From: Synergistaceae bacterium
GTDB taxonomy: Bacteria; Synergistota; Synergistia; Synergistales; Aminobacteriaceae
Length of the DNA: 16,904 nt
Reading direction: 5' to 3'
Assembly: GCA_012523155.1 (NCBI GenBank)
Contig: JAAYJB010000119.1
Location: 1 to 16,904 of the forward strand
Positions 14,646 to 16,904 of this stretch are shown here, in pieces; position 1 is the first letter of the stretch, and each line of letters opens with the position of its first letter. The position numbers were made by a program, and so were the translations under genes. Below the pieces are notes generated by a model that was not told the DNA's origin, searched no databases, and saw only the letters and a program-made list of their open reading frames with translations.

Positions 14646-14683
14646 ACGGCAGCGGGAGACAGTGTCAGCTCTCCCGCTGCCGT
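14646..14683 (+). promoter_or_regulatory. Inter-cistronic hairpin between tctC3 and tctB3
   Basis: ACGGCAGCGGGAGA (14646-14659) pairs without mismatch to TCTCCCGCTGCCGT (14670-14683) around a 10-base loop. It begins 7 bases after the tctC3 stop. No T run follows, so it is more likely an mRNA-stabilising or exonuclease-blocking stem than a terminator. Confidence 0.75.
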
Positions 14684-14716
14684 CAAGCTCAATATAGACG
14701 GGAGGGTGAGTTTGCC

Positions 14717-15160
14717 GTGAAAAAAGATGCCGTTCTCGGTACGGTAATGGTCATAATTTCCTCAATCATGATATGGCAGGCAGACTTGCTGCCCCGGGGG
14801 AACAAATGGGACCTGCTCGGCCCGGCAGCCTACCCGAAGTGGATAAGCTGGGGATTGCTGATCCTCTCTGTCATCCTTATTTTATCCTCGCTGCGAAGGA
14901 GCGGAAAAGAATCCTGGGACTGGTCCGCGTTGATTCTCCCCGGGTTCACATTTTTGATCCTAATGGGATATGTTTTTATTATGCCCATGATGGGATTCAT
15001 CATATCGACCCTTCTCTTCCTGGTTATCCTTCAGGCGCTGTTATCTCCTTCACAAAAAAAACCATGGCTTCATATAGCCTGTGTATCCCTCTTCTTTACG
15101 TTTGCTCTTTACCTGATGTCTTCTTATCTGAACATACAGCTCCCGGTCCTTGCGCTGTAG
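14717..15160 (+). CDS. tctB: TTT small membrane subunit TctB (operon 3)
   Basis: This is a 147-residue hydrophobic protein of the TctB/DUF1468 family. Membrane segments lie at about 5-22, 43-59, 71-105 (broken at MPMMGFIIS) and 117-136, with an early periplasmic loop containing GPAAYPKW, a pattern common in this family. The start codon is GTG at 14717 with GGAGGG about 10 bases upstream; no in-frame ATG is better placed. The weak start and the preceding 14-base stem could both lower its translation relative to tctC3. It is followed after 20 bases by tctA3. Confidence 0.88.
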   Translation: MKKDAVLGTVMVIISSIMIWQADLLPRGNKWDLLGPAAYPKWISWGLLILSVILILSSLRRSGKESWDWSALILPGFTFLILMGYVFIMPMMGFIISTLLFLVILQALLSPSQKKPWLHIACVSLFFTFALYLMSSYLNIQLPVLAL

Positions 15161-15180
15161 CGAACGGCAGGTGAAAAAAT

Positions 15181-16701
15181 ATGGACGTTTTTGTTTCAGC
15201 TTTAGGTGAGGTTTTTACTGCAAGAATAATGGGACTGATGACCGTCGGGACCCTGGCAGGCATTATAGCAGCTGCCATTCCCGGTTTTACGATCACCATG
15301 GCCGTCGTGCTCACGTTGCCGTTCACTTTCGGTATGACTCCCATAGAGGGATTATCCACGATGATGGCTGTATATGTCGGAGGGTACTCGGGAGGGCTCG
15401 TATCAGGAATACTGCTTGGAATACCGGGAACGCCCTCTTCAGTATGCACCGTCTTCGACGGTTTTCCCATGACCAAAAAAGGACAGCCCGGAAGAGCTCT
15501 CAGCCTCGGCGTATGGGCTTCCTTTTTCGGAGGGCTTATAGGTGCCGCGCTTTGCATTCTTCTGGCCGTGCCGATCGCCCGCTTCGGGCTGAGATTCGGA
15601 CCCTGGGAAATGGCCTCACTCATTTTCTTCGCCCTGACCCTTATGGCAAGCCTGGGATCCAAATCAATAACCAAAGGGCTTATGGGAGGGCTTCTTGGCC
15701 TTCTTCTGGCTACCGTAGGCATTGATCCCATAGGAGGAAGGCCCCGGTTCACATTCGGACAGTATAACCTGACAAGCGGATTTGCTTTTTTGCCTGTTCT
15801 GATCGGCCTTTTCGCTGTTCCGGCAATGATACAGGCCGTTTATGAAATACAGGAATCAAAAAGAAAAGGGGAAACCAGCGCTGAATCATATGTACCGAAG
15901 AATCTGGCGATCCCCTGGATACAAACCCTAAAAGAAATTATGCATCAATGGGTGAATGTGCTGCGATCAGGAATTATCGGTGCGATCGTCGGAGCGCTTC
16001 CCGCCGCAGGCGGCAATACGGCAACATTCCTTGCATACGATCAGGCGCAAAAGTTTTCCAGGAGATCGGAGGAATTCGGGACAGGCATACCTGACGGGAT
16101 AATCGCTTCCGAGGCCGGAAACAACGGCGTTGCCGGAGGGTCATTGATTCCCACCATTGCTCTCGGGGTACCCGGAAACTCCATTACGGCCGTCATGATC
16201 GGAGTTCTGATCCTTCACGGGATCACTCCGGGTCCTCTGTTGTTCCGTGAACAGCCCACGCTCGTCTACGGTCTCTTTATTGCACTGGTCATTGCCCACT
16301 TTTTCATGCTGGCGATCCATTTTGTGGGTATCCGCTGGTTCATCCGGGTTGCCCAGGCACCCAAATATGCACTTGTGGCGGTTGTTCTTGTAATGTGTGT
16401 TGTTGGATCGTTTGCGTTGAATAACAGGTATTTCGATGTTCTGGTATTTACCTTTTTCGGGTTGATCGGATATATCCTGAACGGAGCCGGAATGCCCCTC
16501 GGGCCGGTAGTTTTAGGCCTGATCCTCGGCCCGCTGGCAGAGTCGAATCTTCGCCGGGCATTAATGACGAATCCTGACCCCATGTTGTTCTTCACCCGTC
16601 CCATTTCAATGACGCTCATACTTCTTTCTTTGCTGTCCATAGTGTATTCCGGTCTGCAAATCTGGAGAGCCGGGAAACGGAAAAAATACCAGAAAAGCTG
16701 A
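15181..16701 (+). CDS. tctA: TTT large membrane subunit TctA (operon 3)
   Basis: This is a 506-residue polytopic permease subunit. TctA signatures are AAIPGFTITMAVVLTLPFTF near 31-50, SGILLGIPGTPSSVCTVFDG near 75-94, the repeat counterpart GALPAAGGNTATFLAYDQA in the second half, and IIASEAGNNGVAGGSLIPT followed by LGVPGNS. The C-terminal tail is basic (RAGKRKKYQKS), consistent with a cytoplasmic end. The ATG at 15181 has AGGTGA six bases upstream. It is the last gene of operon 3; a terminator follows about 120 bases later. It differs from the other two TctA proteins throughout, so the three systems look like long-separated paralogues and not recent copies. Confidence 0.95.
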   Translation: MDVFVSALGEVFTARIMGLMTVGTLAGIIAAAIPGFTITMAVVLTLPFTFGMTPIEGLSTMMAVYVGGYSGGLVSGILLGIPGTPSSVCTVFDGFPMTKKGQPGRALSLGVWASFFGGLIGAALCILLAVPIARFGLRFGPWEMASLIFFALTLMASLGSKSITKGLMGGLLGLLLATVGIDPIGGRPRFTFGQYNLTSGFAFLPVLIGLFAVPAMIQAVYEIQESKRKGETSAESYVPKNLAIPWIQTLKEIMHQWVNVLRSGIIGAIVGALPAAGGNTATFLAYDQAQKFSRRSEEFGTGIPDGIIASEAGNNGVAGGSLIPTIALGVPGNSITAVMIGVLILHGITPGPLLFREQPTLVYGLFIALVIAHFFMLAIHFVGIRWFIRVAQAPKYALVAVVLVMCVVGSFALNNRYFDVLVFTFFGLIGYILNGAGMPLGPVVLGLILGPLAESNLRRALMTNPDPMLFFTRPISMTLILLSLLSIVYSGLQIWRAGKRKKYQKS

Positions 16702-16818
16702 ATAACACTTTGTTAGGAAGTATTTGCCTTTTCCCTGAAGTACACAATAAGAGATTTTTTGTTTAAAGGCACGCGGCAGAAATTTGTTCCATAGTTTTTG
16801 AGGAAAACAGCTCCTTTA

Positions 16819-16846
16819 AAAAGACCGCCCCAAGGGGCGGTCTTTT
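16819..16846. terminator. Perfect bidirectional terminator after operon 3
   Basis: AAAAGACCGCCC (16819-16830) pairs perfectly with GGGCGGTCTTTT (16835-16846) around a CAAG loop. A T run follows the stem on both strands, so it can end operon 3 and the minus-strand gene whose end is at 16874. Its GC core matches the hairpin at 425-458. Confidence 0.9.
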
Positions 16847-16873
16847 GTAACAATACACCTGTAGAGTTGTGTC

Positions 16874-16904
16874 TCAGTTTCCCTCAAGCACCTTCAGGTT
16901 TTCC
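16874..16904 (-). CDS. 3' end of a minus-strand gene cut by the window edge
   Basis: Only the last codons are in view: ENLKVLEGN and then TGA (16874-16876). The gene would run off the right edge and end 27 bases before the bidirectional terminator, a normal convergent arrangement with operon 3. It is called mainly because the same C-terminal string (ENLKV) ends the suspected remnant at 11326. The protein cannot be identified from nine residues. Confidence 0.4.
   Translation of the reverse strand, partial: ENLKVLEGN
16889..16904. repeat. Right copy of the 16-base near-identical direct repeat
   Basis: It matches 11338-11353 with one base difference and is truncated by the window edge. It lies inside the suspected C-terminal coding end. 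Confidence 0.55.

Noticed and set aside
15096..15752. Minus-strand open frame of 218 codons opposite tctB3/tctA3
   Set aside because: It is proline/serine-rich antisense of a membrane protein gene, a common artefact of hydrophobic codon usage.
1..16904. CRISPR array, tRNA or rRNA genes, insertion sequence
   Set aside because: I saw no regular spaced repeats, no cloverleaf-like segment with a CCA end, no rRNA-like conserved stretch, and no transposase or terminal inverted repeats. The only direct repeat found is the 16-base pair at 11338 and 16889.

Overview
The window is a carboxylate-uptake locus. It holds three complete tripartite tricarboxylate transporter (TTT) systems, each in the order tctC (periplasmic binding protein), tctB (small membrane subunit), tctA (large membrane subunit), and each linked to a different set of soluble proteins. 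Strong AGGAGG-type ribosome binding sites, short spacers, roughly half-GC coding DNA and the density of TTT genes suggest an anaerobic, amino/organic-acid-using bacterium, most likely of the Synergistota, with Clostridia-like lineages as an alternative. That assignment is inference from style, not from a marker gene.

Layout. Positions 1-383 hold the end (or all) of an unrecognised small plus-strand protein, convergent with operon 1 across a shared hairpin (425-458). Operon 1 is on the minus strand (4788 down to 486): tctC1, tctB1, tctA1, then a cytoplasmic LVIVD-type beta-propeller. Positions 4789-5332 are a divergent promoter region. Operon 2 is on the plus strand (5333-11276): tctC2, tctB2, tctA2, an aconitase/isopropylmalate-dehydratase-type large and small subunit, and a fusion of a KDPG/KHG-type aldolase with a VOC domain. 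It ends at a clear hairpin (11296-11322). Positions 11323-11968 are AT-richer, with no convincing intact gene but possible remnants of a minus-strand gene. Operon 3 is on the plus strand (11969-16701): a cytoplasmic YwrD-like gamma-glutamyltransferase-family enzyme, tctC3, tctB3 and tctA3, followed by a perfect terminator (16819-16846). The last 31 bases hold the 3' end of a minus-strand gene whose final codons resemble the remnant after operon 2.

How it may work. In each operon the TctC protein captures a substrate in the periplasm and delivers it to the TctA/TctB membrane complex. The linked soluble enzymes lack signal peptides, so they probably act on the imported compound. Operon 2 reads as a whole pathway: import, hydration/dehydration by an Fe-S hydro-lyase with an altered small-subunit active site, then aldol cleavage (probably releasing pyruvate). 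This is the best candidate for an undescribed catabolic module. All three tctC genes are followed by strong inter-cistronic hairpins. The tctB2 one has a second arm that could mask its ribosome binding site. No regulator gene, tRNA, rRNA, CRISPR or transposase was found.
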